NCBI RefSeq assembly: GCF_003049525.1
Contig: NZ_PYWL01000002.1
Span: 682,001-746,000, forward strand
Source: Lysinibacillus fusiformis
GTDB taxonomy: Bacteria; Bacillota; Bacilli; Bacillales_A; Planococcaceae
Direction of reading: 5' to 3'
DNA: 64,000 bases
Shown: in pieces, positions 32,448 to 41,247 of the stretch
Layout of the letters: every line of letters begins with the position of its first letter
Position numbering within the stretch: position 1 is the stretch's first letter
Translations under genes and position numbers: made by a program
Notes under the pieces: generated by a model
What the model was told of the DNA's origin: nothing
Databases searched by the model: none
The model's input: the letters and a program-made list of their open reading frames with translations, nothing else

Positions 32448-32756
32448 ATGGCTATAGAGTTTAGGTTTATAGGTGCGCTTCAAAGGAATAAAATTAATCA
32501 TGCACAGCAGCCTGGGAGATATTTATACAAAGATACAATACAGTTTTCTGGAAATGTAAAAGCTGCATATGTATCTTTGTGCGGGTTTTCGTTTAGAAGT
32601 GATTCACCTATGAAAGAATTAAATATTAGAGCATTAGGAGGACCAATGCAACAAGATAAATCTTGGGTGGAAGTTCAAATAATTGCTAACGGTGCAAATG
32701 ATGATGAAAAATTCTATGGGGATATTGAGTATACTGTAATTGCTGAATTGGAATAA
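32448..32756 (+). CDS. hypothetical beta-rich protein, 102 aa
   Basis: AAGGAGTTGG precedes the ATG. All-beta-looking sequence (TIQFSGNVKAAYVSLCGFSF, SWVEVQIIANGAND, YGDIEYTVIAELE) resembling small jelly-roll or H-type-lectin-like folds, a weak comparison made by eye. No signal peptide. It pairs with a 60-residue gene 46 bases downstream. Function unknown. Confidence 0.55.
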   Translation: MAIEFRFIGALQRNKINHAQQPGRYLYKDTIQFSGNVKAAYVSLCGFSFRSDSPMKELNIRALGGPMQQDKSWVEVQIIANGANDDEKFYGDIEYTVIAELE

Positions 32757-32802
32757 ATTTCTTTTTATCTAAATTTTAATTAAAGGAAGGCAGCTGATCA
32801 AC

Positions 32803-32985
32803 GTGCCAATAAGCCGAAGCAATTATAGTTTCACTATTTCAAGAGAATTATTAGAAATACTGACTAGAGCGAATGGAACAGAGTATTCAAATAGGCTTAG
32901 AAATCCGTTTGAAGAGGCAGCTGAAAGATGGCATCCTCCATTAGTATTGCCCCCATCACCACCTGATGATAATGGTGATAGGTAA
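32803..32985 (+). CDS. hypothetical small protein with Pro-rich tail, 60 aa
   Basis: GTG 32803 follows AAAGGAAGG at a long spacing. A short helix (ISRELLEILTRANGTEYSNRL) is followed by an acidic, Pro-rich tail (LVLPPSPPDDNGDR). Together with the previous gene it may form a two-gene unit. Not recognised. Confidence 0.4.
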   Translation: MPISRSNYSFTISRELLEILTRANGTEYSNRLRNPFEEAAERWHPPLVLPPSPPDDNGDR

Positions 32986-33069
32986 ATTCTTAAAAATTTC
33001 ATGATAAATTAAGTCAGTTTGAAATTAAAGGGGGCTTTAGTTTAATAAGCAAAAGGCAGAATTACTTTT

Positions 33070-33218
33070 TGTTCCACAATCGGACGCTTTTCTGTAATAA
33101 GGAAAGCGTCTTTATTCGTGGAAAATGCCAATTAATTGAATAAAATACGATAATTAAATTGGACATGGCGATTGTGAAGAGAAGTACTTAAATTAACGGA
33201 GCAATTTAGTTGAAGAAT
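33070..33218. repeat. dispersed intergenic repeat, copy E (near full length)
   Basis: GTTCCACAATCGGACGC..., GGAAAGCGTCTTTATTC, AATTAATTGAATAA, and the right end TAACGGAGCAATTTAGTTGAAG. Confidence 0.75.
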
Positions 33219-33248
33219 CTTTGTTCATACGGCAGTGATAATTGTAAA

Positions 33249-33277
33249 AGAGGCTTATTTTGGTTGACTAGCCTCTT
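33249..33277. terminator. bidirectional terminator-like hairpin
   Basis: AGAGGCT (33249-33255) and AGCCTCT (33270-33276), with A-rich and T-containing flanks. It can end the DUF3021 gene on the minus strand. Confidence 0.6.
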
Positions 33278-33303
33278 GAATTATTGAAATTCTATCAAAG
33301 AAT

Positions 33304-33741
33304 CTATTGATTATTACTACTGTCTGTATGCTCTATAATTTTTTTCTTCATTTTTTTTACTTCTGTTTGACTATAAAAATAAAATAACAGCCAAACAAAT
33401 GCAAAAATTAATACATTGAATAGCAACAACAGGATAGTTAGTGTTATCGAAAATGTAGGAATCCATTTTAAAGAAAAGGCAACAACTATAAAGGTACCTA
33501 TAGCTATAAAAAAATGACAAGCACTTTGTTGTAAGAATGTTAAACGATCTATTCTATAGATGTAAGAAGGGAGTATACATGCAATTCCAACAATAATTGA
33601 TCCTAATACTTGTTGAGGAAAAGTAGCCATAACAGCATCTAAAAATAAATCTCCTTTAAACCAATATCCAATAAGATTAACAATAACAAACACTGTACAT
33701 CCAATACTTATACCGTATCCTAAACTCTTGTAAATGTTCAT
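33304..33741 (-). CDS. DUF3021 family membrane protein
   Basis: 145 residues with four membrane helices (about 8-27, 43-60, 72-91, 97-118) and a basic C-terminal tail. DUF3021 genes are regularly found directly after LytTR regulators, as here, and their products are thought to modulate them. The start is 4 bases after the LytTR stop, so the two are co-translated. No further role can be read from sequence. Confidence 0.85.
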   Translation of the reverse strand: MNIYKSLGYGISIGCTVFVIVNLIGYWFKGDLFLDAVMATFPQQVLGSIIVGIACILPSYIYRIDRLTFLQQSACHFFIAIGTFIVVAFSLKWIPTFSITLTILLLLFNVLIFAFVWLLFYFYSQTEVKKMKKKIIEHTDSSNNQ

Positions 33742-33745
33742 GTAA

Positions 33746-34186
33746 CTATACCCCCAAACGCTCTTTAAAAGTTTTTTTATAATTACGAGAAATCACTTCT
33801 TTTATTCCTAAAATAAGCTCAATTTCCATTGTTCCATTAAAGGATGCTTCAATATTTCTGATTTTTCTAGGATTAATTATTGCTGATTTAGAAATCCGGA
33901 TAAAATCATCACCTAGCTGCTGTTCTAACTCATATAAAGGTTTACTCATAATAACACGATTACCATCGTCGCTATATAGTACTAATTCTTTTCCTTCTGT
34001 TCTAATAACAATTACAGTATGAGGTTCGATAATATGTACTTTATTGTTTGCAGTCCCTGTTAAAATTTGTTTATTTTCTTGTTGTAAGAGTGAGATTGCA
34101 GCCTGAATAGCTGGTGTTAATTTGGACACGCAGATTGTTATATATGGTTCATCGATTTGTGTATCAATTTTTATTTCTATCTTCAT
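33746..34186 (-). CDS. LytTR-domain DNA-binding regulator
   Basis: 146 residues from ATG 34186 (GGGAGAGG upstream; GTG 34195 overlaps that site). The N-terminal 45 residues form a small alpha/beta segment. The C-terminal LytTR domain (about 50-145) shows VIVIRTEGKELVLYSDDG, PLYELEQQLGDDFIRISKSAIINPRKI and the terminal VISRNYKKTFKERLG. Standalone LytTR proteins paired with DUF3021 usually control an adjacent transporter or their own operon. Its target here may be itself or the divergent CPBP gene. Confidence 0.88.
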   Translation of the reverse strand: MKIEIKIDTQIDEPYITICVSKLTPAIQAAISLLQQENKQILTGTANNKVHIIEPHTVIVIRTEGKELVLYSDDGNRVIMSKPLYELEQQLGDDFIRISKSAIINPRKIRNIEASFNGTMEIELILGIKEVISRNYKKTFKERLGV

Positions 34187-34373
34187 CTCTATCACCTCTC
34201 CCTAAAATATAGCATAAATTACGATTCGAATAATGCAGGTTATATGTAATAAAAAGCATTTCACCTAACAATAAAGACATGTTACTCGTAAAGTATTGTT
34301 GCTAAACTTTGATGTCGTTATATTTGGCTTTAACAAAAGTAATTTAAAAATATAACTCAAGGAGGCAGCTAGT

Positions 34374-35003
34374 ATGAACGAGATTACAACGCTAAAAGAC
34401 CGAATTAAGACGGGAGGGATATTAGTAAGCATATCAAGTATGCTTACAATAAGTGTTATTTATTGGTATATAAATAATCCTAAGAGGTTTATTGAGAATG
34501 GATTGGGATTTTCACCGGAAATGTTACTGAATTTACCTATGTGGGTTTTCACTTTATTAATTGTTATAGGGTATATTTCCTATACAATGATTGCAATACC
34601 TTATGTGAAAAGAAATTTATTAACATTTTCTTGGCTTAAATTAATTGGTATATGGGCTGCTATTGTAAGTGGAATAGTAGAAGAGATTGTATTTAGACAT
34701 TTGCTCATGGATTATCTATTATCTATTAGATTTCCATATCTTTCACAAGTGTTAATCTCAGGAATTACGTTTGGGATTGTTCATGGTGCATGGGTATTAT
34801 TGCGAGGCGATATAAAAATTGCACTTCCAGCAATTCTTTCAACTACGATCTTAGGTTGTCTTCTTGCTATGCTCTATATTTATACTGGAAGGAGCACCCT
34901 TGCACCAATTATAGCTCATGTTTTAATCAATATGGTAATAGAGCCATGGTTAATGTTATCTGCCATTTCAGGGAAATGGAAAATAAATAAAAGTTGTGGA
35001 TAG
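34374..35003 (+). CDS. CPBP-family intramembrane metalloprotease
   Basis: 209 residues with six or more membrane helices. The CPBP (Abi/CAAX protease-like) motifs are intact: EEIVFR (Glu-Glu-x-x-x-Arg), FGIVHG with the first His, and HVLIN with the second His and Asn. Such proteases process prenylated proteins or peptides; in Firmicutes many give self-immunity to bacteriocins or cleave membrane anti-sigma factors. Strong AAGGAGGCAGC ribosome site. Divergent from the LytTR unit. Substrate unknown. Confidence 0.88.
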   Translation: MNEITTLKDRIKTGGILVSISSMLTISVIYWYINNPKRFIENGLGFSPEMLLNLPMWVFTLLIVIGYISYTMIAIPYVKRNLLTFSWLKLIGIWAAIVSGIVEEIVFRHLLMDYLLSIRFPYLSQVLISGITFGIVHGAWVLLRGDIKIALPAILSTTILGCLLAMLYIYTGRSTLAPIIAHVLINMVIEPWLMLSAISGKWKINKSCG

Positions 35004-35096
35004 ATATAAAAAGGTTATCGTCTATTGATGTTAAACCGAGAGAAGTTGCTTTAATAGTAAAACCTTATCAAGTAACGAGGGATTAAGGTGTAAAGT

Positions 35097-35260
35097 TCTT
35101 CAACAATCGGGTGCGATTCTGTAATAAGGATCAGCGCTCGTTTTCATTAAAGCGTCATTTAGTTGAATAACACTTCTAAATTAAAAATAGGATTTTATGT
35201 TAATCTAGATGTGAGTTTGTGAAACAATGTACTTAAGCTAACGGTGCAGTTTAGTTGAAG
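35097..35260. repeat. dispersed intergenic repeat, copy F (full length)
   Basis: The most complete copy: left end TTCTTCAACAATCGGGTGCG, middle CAGCGCTCGTTTTCATTAAA and GTCATTTAGTTGAATAACA, right end CTAACGGTGCAGTTTAGTTGAAG. The ends CTTCAAC and GTTGAAG are complementary. Confidence 0.8.
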
Positions 35261-35317
35261 AGGTTGTACTCACAATGGGTGGGTATTTAACGTTAAATAA
35301 AAATTGTGGGGGGTTAA

Positions 35318-35524
35318 ATGAATAAAGAAATTGAAGAAATAATTGTTAAAACATTTTTCGTTAAAAGAATTCAGGAAAGAAAGTACTATTAGAACCTTCT
35401 TCACCACAAAAACGCAATGATGTCTTTGGAAGAAGAAATAAATTCATTTGTACAGAAATAATATTTGAGATACCTAAACCGAATTCAGACCCTGAAGAAA
35501 TTGAGAAGAGTATTTGATGCTCTT
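35318..35524 (+). pseudogene. remnant of a small Bacillus protein gene, frameshifted and 3'-truncated
   Basis: GGGGGG and ATG 35318 start MNKEIEEIIVKTFFVKRIQER. The frame then hits a stop, but a shift of one base near 35375 continues KVLLEPSSPQKRNDVFGRRNKF and ends FEIPKPNSDPEEIEKS before TGA. The parts match the expected order of a common small Bacillus protein (RIQER...LSSPKKR...IPKPNSD), which normally runs on to a further conserved segment lost here at the junction with the convergent oxidoreductase. Confidence 0.55.
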
Positions 35525-36347
35525 TAGTCAAAGGAAATTGGAGTGTTTGAATGAATGGATTTACTTTAACACCTGGCGTCCAAATACACTCTCCTACTTT
35601 ATTAGTGCCATCAGCGCACAGGATTTGACCATCTTCAAACTGCTTCACTTTCGTTTTAGCACGAATAGTAATCCCTAGTCTATTCAGTTCTTTTACTAGT
35701 TTTTCACTTACCTTTACTGGAACCCCTCTCAATAAATGCTCCTTTGAATCAAACAAGGTGACCTCTACCTCATTAGAATGGAGCCCTGCTTCTTGCACTT
35801 CTTTTTTTAACCAAGCAGTTAGTTCTGCAGCTGTTTCAATACCTGTAATGCCTCCACCGATAATAGCAACGCACAATAAACCTTTCCTCACTTCTTTATT
35901 TTCTTCAGCTTTAGCTTGTAGTATGAGTGATTGTAATTTTTGTCTGATATCTAGAGAGGCCTTTATACTACTTAATGTGATCCCGCCTAGTTTACTAGAG
36001 ACCTCCTGAACAACACTACCCAGTGCTACCACAAGATAGTCATATTGTAGGGTGTTGTTTTGTTCATTCTCCATTTTAAGCGTAATTGTTTTCTTGGTGT
36101 GATGAAATGCAGTAACTTCTCCCTTTAAATATTCCACACCATTTGTACAATACCTTGTTAAAGGAACTTTTAAATTGGCGTCCTCAATAATCATTTTAAA
36201 CAATAACACTTTTCGAAAATGAAACGAGTTTTTATCTACTAACGTTATTTTCACATCTTTTCCAATTGAATGACCAAACTCTTTTATTAGTCCATTTACC
36301 AAATTGATTCCTGCGAATCCTCCACCCAATACGACAATATGTTTCAT
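35361..36347 (-). pseudogene. type II NADH dehydrogenase-like flavoprotein, C-terminus replaced
   Basis: 328 residues; family members have about 390-400. The N-terminal FAD site (VVLGGGFAGIN), the second Rossmann motif (VAIIGGGITGIETAAELT) and TPGVKVNP are well conserved. From about position 35520 the reading frame is the antisense of another gene, so the C-terminal part with the GDCA-type FAD contact and the membrane-binding helices is gone. NDH-2 enzymes pass electrons from NADH to menaquinone at the membrane. AAAGGAGG precedes the ATG, so a product may be made, but probably an inactive one. Confidence 0.75.
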
Positions 36348-36524
36348 CTTTTATTCCTCCTTTACCTTAAAACGAAATAGCCACATCATTTGTGACATTT
36401 TTAGAGAGGTTCTATTTTTTTGTTGTGGTATTCACACAATTTCATGCATAAAAAAGCACAGTATCACCGTTTAATATATTACTTGAATTGTCGAGAAACA
36501 AGTAATAGAAAGGTGTACTGTGCA

Positions 36525-36636
36525 AATGAATTTTAACATGAATATACCAAGATATAAGAATGTAGAGGATATGAAAATAGAAGAAATAGGAGATTGAATC
36601 GCGCTATATGTAAAATTTCCAAAATGCCCAGTTTAA
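36525..36636 (+). pseudogene. ISL3-family transposase N-terminal fragment
   Basis: From ATG 36525 the frame reads MNFNMNIPRYKNVEDMKIEE, IGD, a TGA in place of Arg, then IALYVKFPKCPV and stops. This matches the beginning of ISL3 transposases (KIEE...RIALYV...CP). The rest of the gene is missing. Confidence 0.65.
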
Positions 36637-36678
36637 TAAAAAGATAAACCTAAATACCTTATCTTAATAAATGAACTG

Positions 36679-36760
36679 CCCCGTAAATGTTAGACACCAA
36701 ACTAACATTTACGGGGTGGTTTTATGTCGAATTTGACACGAAAAGCGAAGCATTGTTAAA
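36679..36760. mobile_element. IS3-like end with 15-bp inverted repeat and OrfA start relic
   Basis: CCCCGTAAATGTTAG (36679-36693) and CTAACATTTACGGGG (36702-36716) are perfect arms around 8 bases. Just after them an ATG reads MSNLTRKAKHC and stops, resembling the start of an IS3-family OrfA. It is an element end without a working transposase. Confidence 0.5.
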
Positions 36761-36800
36761 GGTATCCGCTTACCTATGGAAGCCGGATACCAAGCTTGTT

Positions 36801-37265
36801 CTAATTTAGCGGATAATCGTAACGTATGAAACCTTTGTGATGCGCAATCTTATCGTAAAGAGCTCGAGCGGTAGTATTGTCATAACGAGTTTGCCAGTAA
36901 AGTTTAGTAGAGTCATGTTCACGAGCAATTTGAGCTACCTGCTCAATGAGTGCGCGAGCAACACCATGCCCGCGAGCAGTTTCATCTACGAAGAGGTCTT
37001 GTAAGTAACATGCTTTTTCCATCCAGATTGTGCGATGGAATAGGAAGTGAGTGAAGCCGACCAAGTTTCCTTGAAGGTATGCTCCTAAACCGAAAATTTT
37101 TTGGTCGTTTAGCAAGCACTCCCAGACTTCATCGTAACTCTTGTCTGGGAGCTCCGTTTCGTAAAATGCTTTATAGCTCCGTGCCAAGACATTCCATCGA
37201 CTGCGATCTTCAGCTTTGAGGGGCGCTATTTCAATTTCAATTTGTTCGTTCTTTATCTTTTCCAT
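36801..37265 (-). CDS. GNAT-family N-acetyltransferase
   Basis: 154 residues from ATG 37265, downstream of GGAGGGAG (the frame is open to TTG 37283). The GNAT acetyl-CoA motif is present: LQDLFVDETARGHGVARALIEQV (motif A, R/QxxGxG/A as RGHGVA). W-rich beta strands and the terminal KGFIRYDYPL complete the fold. These enzymes acetylate amines on small molecules or proteins; the substrate is unknown. It stands alone between IS debris and a repeat. Confidence 0.88.
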   Translation of the reverse strand: MEKIKNEQIEIEIAPLKAEDRSRWNVLARSYKAFYETELPDKSYDEVWECLLNDQKIFGLGAYLQGNLVGFTHFLFHRTIWMEKACYLQDLFVDETARGHGVARALIEQVAQIAREHDSTKLYWQTRYDNTTARALYDKIAHHKGFIRYDYPLN

Positions 37266-37446
37266 TTGGTAATCTCCCTCCAAATTGTAATAGTGAGGTA
37301 TTTAATTGTTGGGTTTAGCGATATTTTAAAAAACCTAAACCTTATATTAATACAACCTAACTATATATTATTAAATAGATTATGGAAATAATTTATTAAA
37401 GTTAGTTGCGCATTTCGAACATAATTTGTAATAGAAGTGAAGGTGC

Positions 37447-37541
37447 TTGTTCAACTAATGGGTCCTTTGCTTGAAGATCATTGAGTTGCATAGGCAGCTC
37501 TTTTTTCTTATTGAGCTAACGATGCAGTTTAGTTCAACAAG
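37447..37541. repeat. dispersed intergenic repeat, copy G
   Basis: GTTCAACTAATGGGTCC at the left and GAGCTAACGATGCAGTTTAG then TTCAAC at the right. Confidence 0.65.
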
Positions 37542-37672
37542 AAGAATAATTCCAATTATTAGAAGTTTCCGTCGACGATGTCATTTTCTCCAAAAAACCA
37601 GTGCAAACTGAAGGTGAGTCTGTACAGTTTTTTTGCGTTCACACAGGTTTTTAGGAATAACCTAAATAGTAC

Positions 37673-37720
37673 TTGATTTAAAAAATAATTTACGATATTA
37701 TCTACTTACCGGTAGGTAAA
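37673..37720 (+). promoter_or_regulatory. promoter and TetR operator
   Basis: TTGATT (37673-37678), 17-base spacer, TATTAT (37696-37701). A palindrome TTACC-GGTA-GGTAA (37706-37719) lies at the expected transcription start, so the TetR protein encoded 23 bases downstream probably represses itself. Confidence 0.7.
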
Positions 37721-37742
37721 TAAAAATTTCTGGAGGTATACT

Positions 37743-38330
37743 ATGCGTAATCGCGAAGAAACATTTAAAAAAATTTTAGAAACAGCATATGTTATGTTTT
37801 CTGAAACAGGCTTTGATAAAACGAGTTTGTCAATGATTGCGACGGAGGTTGGAATATCTAAACCTGCTATCTACTATTACTTTAAATCCAAGGATGAATT
37901 AATTGAGTATTTATTTGATGAAATTTGCAAGGAGATTGAGTTAGGAAACACTTTTGATTACAGTGATATTACAAAAATAAATCTCAAACAAAAGCTTTTG
38001 GAAATTGGTTACCAATCGATTGACGAGCAAAAATCGGATACGCATTTCAATAAAATTTTTAATCAATACATGTTGTTAGCTTCACGGGATGAGAAATATA
38101 TGACGAGGCTTCTGGATGTTCAAGCAGGTTATTTAAAGAGCTATCACGATTTATTTATCTATGCTGTAGAAATTGAAGCGATAAGTGATACGGATATTGA
38201 ATTAAAAGCCCATATGCTTACAATGGTCATCGATAATATAGGGAATTTCATGTTAACTGGCAGCAAATTAGATTACAAAGGAATATGGAAAGAAGCTGTA
38301 GAAAGTGTATTGAGAGAACAACCGCTATGA
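37743..38330 (+). CDS. TetR-family transcriptional regulator
   Basis: 195 residues with an N-terminal TetR HTH (about 8-55, ILETAYVMFSETGFDKTSLSMIATEVGISKPAIYYYFKSKDELIE). The variable helical C-terminus would bind a ligand. TGGAGGTATACT is the ribosome site. It overlaps the following DUF418 gene by ATGA, so the pair is one operon and probably a regulator with its effector membrane protein. Confidence 0.92.
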   Translation: MRNREETFKKILETAYVMFSETGFDKTSLSMIATEVGISKPAIYYYFKSKDELIEYLFDEICKEIELGNTFDYSDITKINLKQKLLEIGYQSIDEQKSDTHFNKIFNQYMLLASRDEKYMTRLLDVQAGYLKSYHDLFIYAVEIEAISDTDIELKAHMLTMVIDNIGNFMLTGSKLDYKGIWKEAVESVLREQPL

Positions 38331-39424
38331 CGAAGAGGCATGTTAGTAAACGTATAGAAGGACTTGATTTTGCTCGAGCTGTAGCCATGTTTGGTATGTT
38401 AGTCGTAAATTTTGGCGTCATTACGGGCGCAGATGGGAATGGCCCTACATGGTTGATATGGGTTCAAAGCCTCTTTCAAGGACGCGCTTCCGCCATATTT
38501 GTAATATTGGCTGGGATAGGAATCTCTTTAATGACAGCCAAGGCAAGAACCACGGAATCCCAAATACTGATAAAACAAAATAATAGGAATTTACGGAAAC
38601 GATCCCTTTTTCTGTTTGTGTTAGGCATGATTTTGTATGCTGTAGGCTGGTCAGGAGACATATTACATTATTATGGTGTATATATGCTCATCGCCTCATT
38701 TTTTTTCGTGTCATCAAACAAAACAATCATCCTATTAACAAGTGTTGTGTTAGTTACAGCACAAACGTTTCAAATAATCTTTAATTATATGGCAGGATGG
38801 GACCCTGAACAATTCTTATTGACATATCTTGATTTTTGGACAGTTGAAGGGTTTCTGAGAAACTTGTTTTTCAATGGTTATCATCCTGTACTTCCTTGGG
38901 TTGGTTTCTTTTTCATAGGGCTAATTTTAGGTAGATTAGATTTAACAAATGATACCGTAAGAAAAAAATTGCTAATTGCTGGCTTTTCTATAACGGTTTT
39001 AACAGAAATCATGTCTGAAATATTGATGAATGTAACAACCAAGTCCGTTCTGGATGCAGATAGCGCGTGGTTTCTCTTTGAAACAGGACCAATCCCTCCG
39101 AATGTCTTTTACATCGTTTCCAATACAGCAACGGCACTTATTGTTATTGTTGGTTCCATTTATATTACGGAAAGATTTGCTGAAAATGGACTAATCCGCG
39201 CCATGATACATACAGGTCAATTGACATTGACTCATTATGTAAGCCACGTCTTTATTGGAATTGGTATTTTAATTGTGTTAAACCGGCTTGAGCATCAAAC
39301 GATAGCTTTTTCCCTACTATTCTCGTGTCTTTTTTTTGTCGGCAGTATGCTATTCTCTGTGTTATGGAGACGAAAATATAATAGAGGTCCCATCGAGATA
39401 ATCATGAGAAAAGTAACAAAGTAG
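38327..39424 (+). CDS. DUF418/HGSNAT-like multipass membrane protein
   Basis: 365 residues from ATG 38327, which overlaps the TetR stop. About ten membrane helices. It begins RIEGLDFARAVAMFGMLVVNF, the common start of DUF418/DUF1624 acyltransferase-like membrane proteins, and has the C-terminal GQLTLTHYVSHVFIGI block. The family is related to heparan-alpha-glucosaminide acetyltransferases, but bacterial roles are mostly unknown. Regulated by the upstream TetR through the shared promoter. Confidence 0.82.
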   Translation: MTKRHVSKRIEGLDFARAVAMFGMLVVNFGVITGADGNGPTWLIWVQSLFQGRASAIFVILAGIGISLMTAKARTTESQILIKQNNRNLRKRSLFLFVLGMILYAVGWSGDILHYYGVYMLIASFFFVSSNKTIILLTSVVLVTAQTFQIIFNYMAGWDPEQFLLTYLDFWTVEGFLRNLFFNGYHPVLPWVGFFFIGLILGRLDLTNDTVRKKLLIAGFSITVLTEIMSEILMNVTTKSVLDADSAWFLFETGPIPPNVFYIVSNTATALIVIVGSIYITERFAENGLIRAMIHTGQLTLTHYVSHVFIGIGILIVLNRLEHQTIAFSLLFSCLFFVGSMLFSVLWRRKYNRGPIEIIMRKVTK

Positions 39425-39672
39425 AGGAGAGAGCATTCGTTAAGAAATAAAACCCATTTTGATCAACCTTTTCATAACAAAAATTAATAAGCTGCCTTAG
39501 GTAAGATAAAAGTCAGTAAGAATCTTCCAATAAACGTTTATGTCTTGTTATAAAAAGGCCTGGGAAAATGGGTTTCTGGTATTTCTTAATACTACTTTTA
39601 GGGTTATTTTTAATTATTAAAGATTTTTTATGAAAAAACCATCATTGTATATAGAAAAGAACAGGGGTAGTA

Positions 39673-41022
39673 TTACCCCATTCGACCAATCATTTGAAAT
39701 AATTTTTGAATTCCTGTTTGAATATCTTGTTTATTTGTATTTCTTACATCAATTTTTAGAATATTTTCTTTTGGAAAATTCGATAAATAATTCTCACCGA
39801 TTTCCCTTAATAAAACCTTTTCAATTTTCATATGTCTGATTAATTCCATTGCATTTATCCTTCGTGGTAAAGAAAGATGTGTTTTTGTATCGAGCGAAGT
39901 GGGTTTCACATAGTCAATCGATACTGGACAAATTTTAAGTTGAAGGTCGATTTCTTGATGAAGGATATTTGATTTTTCAGCATATCTCAATGACAGTTTT
40001 GCGCTATGACTATCAAACATCCCACTCTTTAAATAAAGTTCTAAAGCCCCTTGTGTGACAAGGTTTGTATCGTAATCAATCACCCTTTTTAACGATTTAA
40101 AAGGATGGAGAATTTTCGAAGGAAGCACAATAACCCCTATACGTAAGCCAGGAAAAATAATTTTTGAAAAGCTTTTGACATATATGACCCTCTCATTAAT
40201 ATCATAAGCAAACATGGGATCCACTTTTTTATCCACCTCGAAATCTGCTAAATAATCATCTTCTACAATATATACATTGTATTTTTGGGCTAAGTCCAAA
40301 ATGGCTAGCTTCTCCTTTTTCGTATAGGAAGTCCCTAGAGGGTTATGGAATCTAGGGATGGTGTAGAAAAATTTAATTTGGTATTTTGCAAAAATCTGCT
40401 CTAAATCGTTTAAATCGATTCCATTTTTGTCACGTCTAATACCCATGCACTTCAATCCTGTTGTTTCAACTAATTGATTAAATAAATGGTAGGTTGGTTG
40501 TTCAATTAGTATGGTATCACTTTGATTGGGAAACGAGATTTGAGCCAAAATATAGAGTGCTTGTTGAGTTCCTGTAGTGATAACAATTTCACTTTCATTT
40601 GCGAAAATTTGATAATCCTCAAGTTTTTTTTTGATTTCTTGGACTAATGAGGGAAGCCCATTTACTGTCATTCCGTATGAGAAAAGCCCACTTTGTTGGA
40701 TTTCGATTGCTTGATTTAAACAATGCTGAAATTCTGTGTATGGGAACATAGAGTGTTCGGGGGTGGCAGTAGCTAAATCAATCATCGTTGTTCCCGTTGA
40801 TGAGAGATGATTGGGTGCGGAAAGTACATAGAAACCTTTTTTTGGAACAGAAAAAATACGGTGTTGGTATTTCAGTTCATGAAGTGCTTTCAAGACCGTT
40901 TCTGTACTACATCCATATTGATTTTTCAATTCTCGAATGGAGGGTAATTTTGTCCCAACTGTTATGAACTCATTTTCCATTTGAGAAATTAAATCTGACA
41001 TAATTTGTTGATATTTTTGCAT
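39673..41022 (-). CDS. MocR/GntR-type PLP-dependent regulator
   Basis: 449 residues. An N-terminal GntR winged helix (about 5-70, FITVGTKLPSIRELKNQYGCSTETVLKALHELK) is fused to a class I aminotransferase fold (about 90-449), with EIVITTGTQQALYILAQ, EDDYLADF and the PLP-binding Lys in YVKSFSKIIFPGLRIG. MocR proteins sense PLP-linked amines and usually control a divergent gene; here the divergent unit is the epimerase and MFS gene. AAAGGAGAA precedes the ATG. Confidence 0.9.
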   Translation of the reverse strand: MQKYQQIMSDLISQMENEFITVGTKLPSIRELKNQYGCSTETVLKALHELKYQHRIFSVPKKGFYVLSAPNHLSSTGTTMIDLATATPEHSMFPYTEFQHCLNQAIEIQQSGLFSYGMTVNGLPSLVQEIKKKLEDYQIFANESEIVITTGTQQALYILAQISFPNQSDTILIEQPTYHLFNQLVETTGLKCMGIRRDKNGIDLNDLEQIFAKYQIKFFYTIPRFHNPLGTSYTKKEKLAILDLAQKYNVYIVEDDYLADFEVDKKVDPMFAYDINERVIYVKSFSKIIFPGLRIGVIVLPSKILHPFKSLKRVIDYDTNLVTQGALELYLKSGMFDSHSAKLSLRYAEKSNILHQEIDLQLKICPVSIDYVKPTSLDTKTHLSLPRRINAMELIRHMKIEKVLLREIGENYLSNFPKENILKIDVRNTNKQDIQTGIQKLFQMIGRMG

Positions 41023-41119
41023 AGATATTCTCCTTTACCGGTACAGATAGGAATTATAGATATTGTACATGGAAACAGTTTTCCATACAATTAAGTTGCA
41101 TTTAATTATGAAAAGGCTC

Positions 41120-41215
41120 TGTTAAAGCATATTGTTGTTTTTTTAGTGTAATTTCACTTTAACATCTGAGTTGATTGGAGCTGAGGACACTTGACTCCTG
41201 CGGGAAATAGTGGGA
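41120..41215. repeat. short repeat with 8-bp inverted ends and a GACTCCTGCGGGAA segment
   Basis: TGTTAAAG (41120-41127) and CTTTAACA (41157-41164) flank a T-rich run, followed by GAGGACACTTGACTCCTGCGG, a sequence type repeated in many Bacillaceae genomes. It lies in the MocR-epimerase intergenic region and may displace regulatory sites. Confidence 0.45.
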
Positions 41216-41247
41216 AGTCAATGTCTATGAAAAAAGGAGAAATCAAG

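Larger units (their letters stand above)
36348..36800. other. IS-relic region between the oxidoreductase and the acetyltransferase
   Basis: About 450 bases containing only transposase remnants and an IS-end hairpin, listed separately. Confidence 0.6.
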
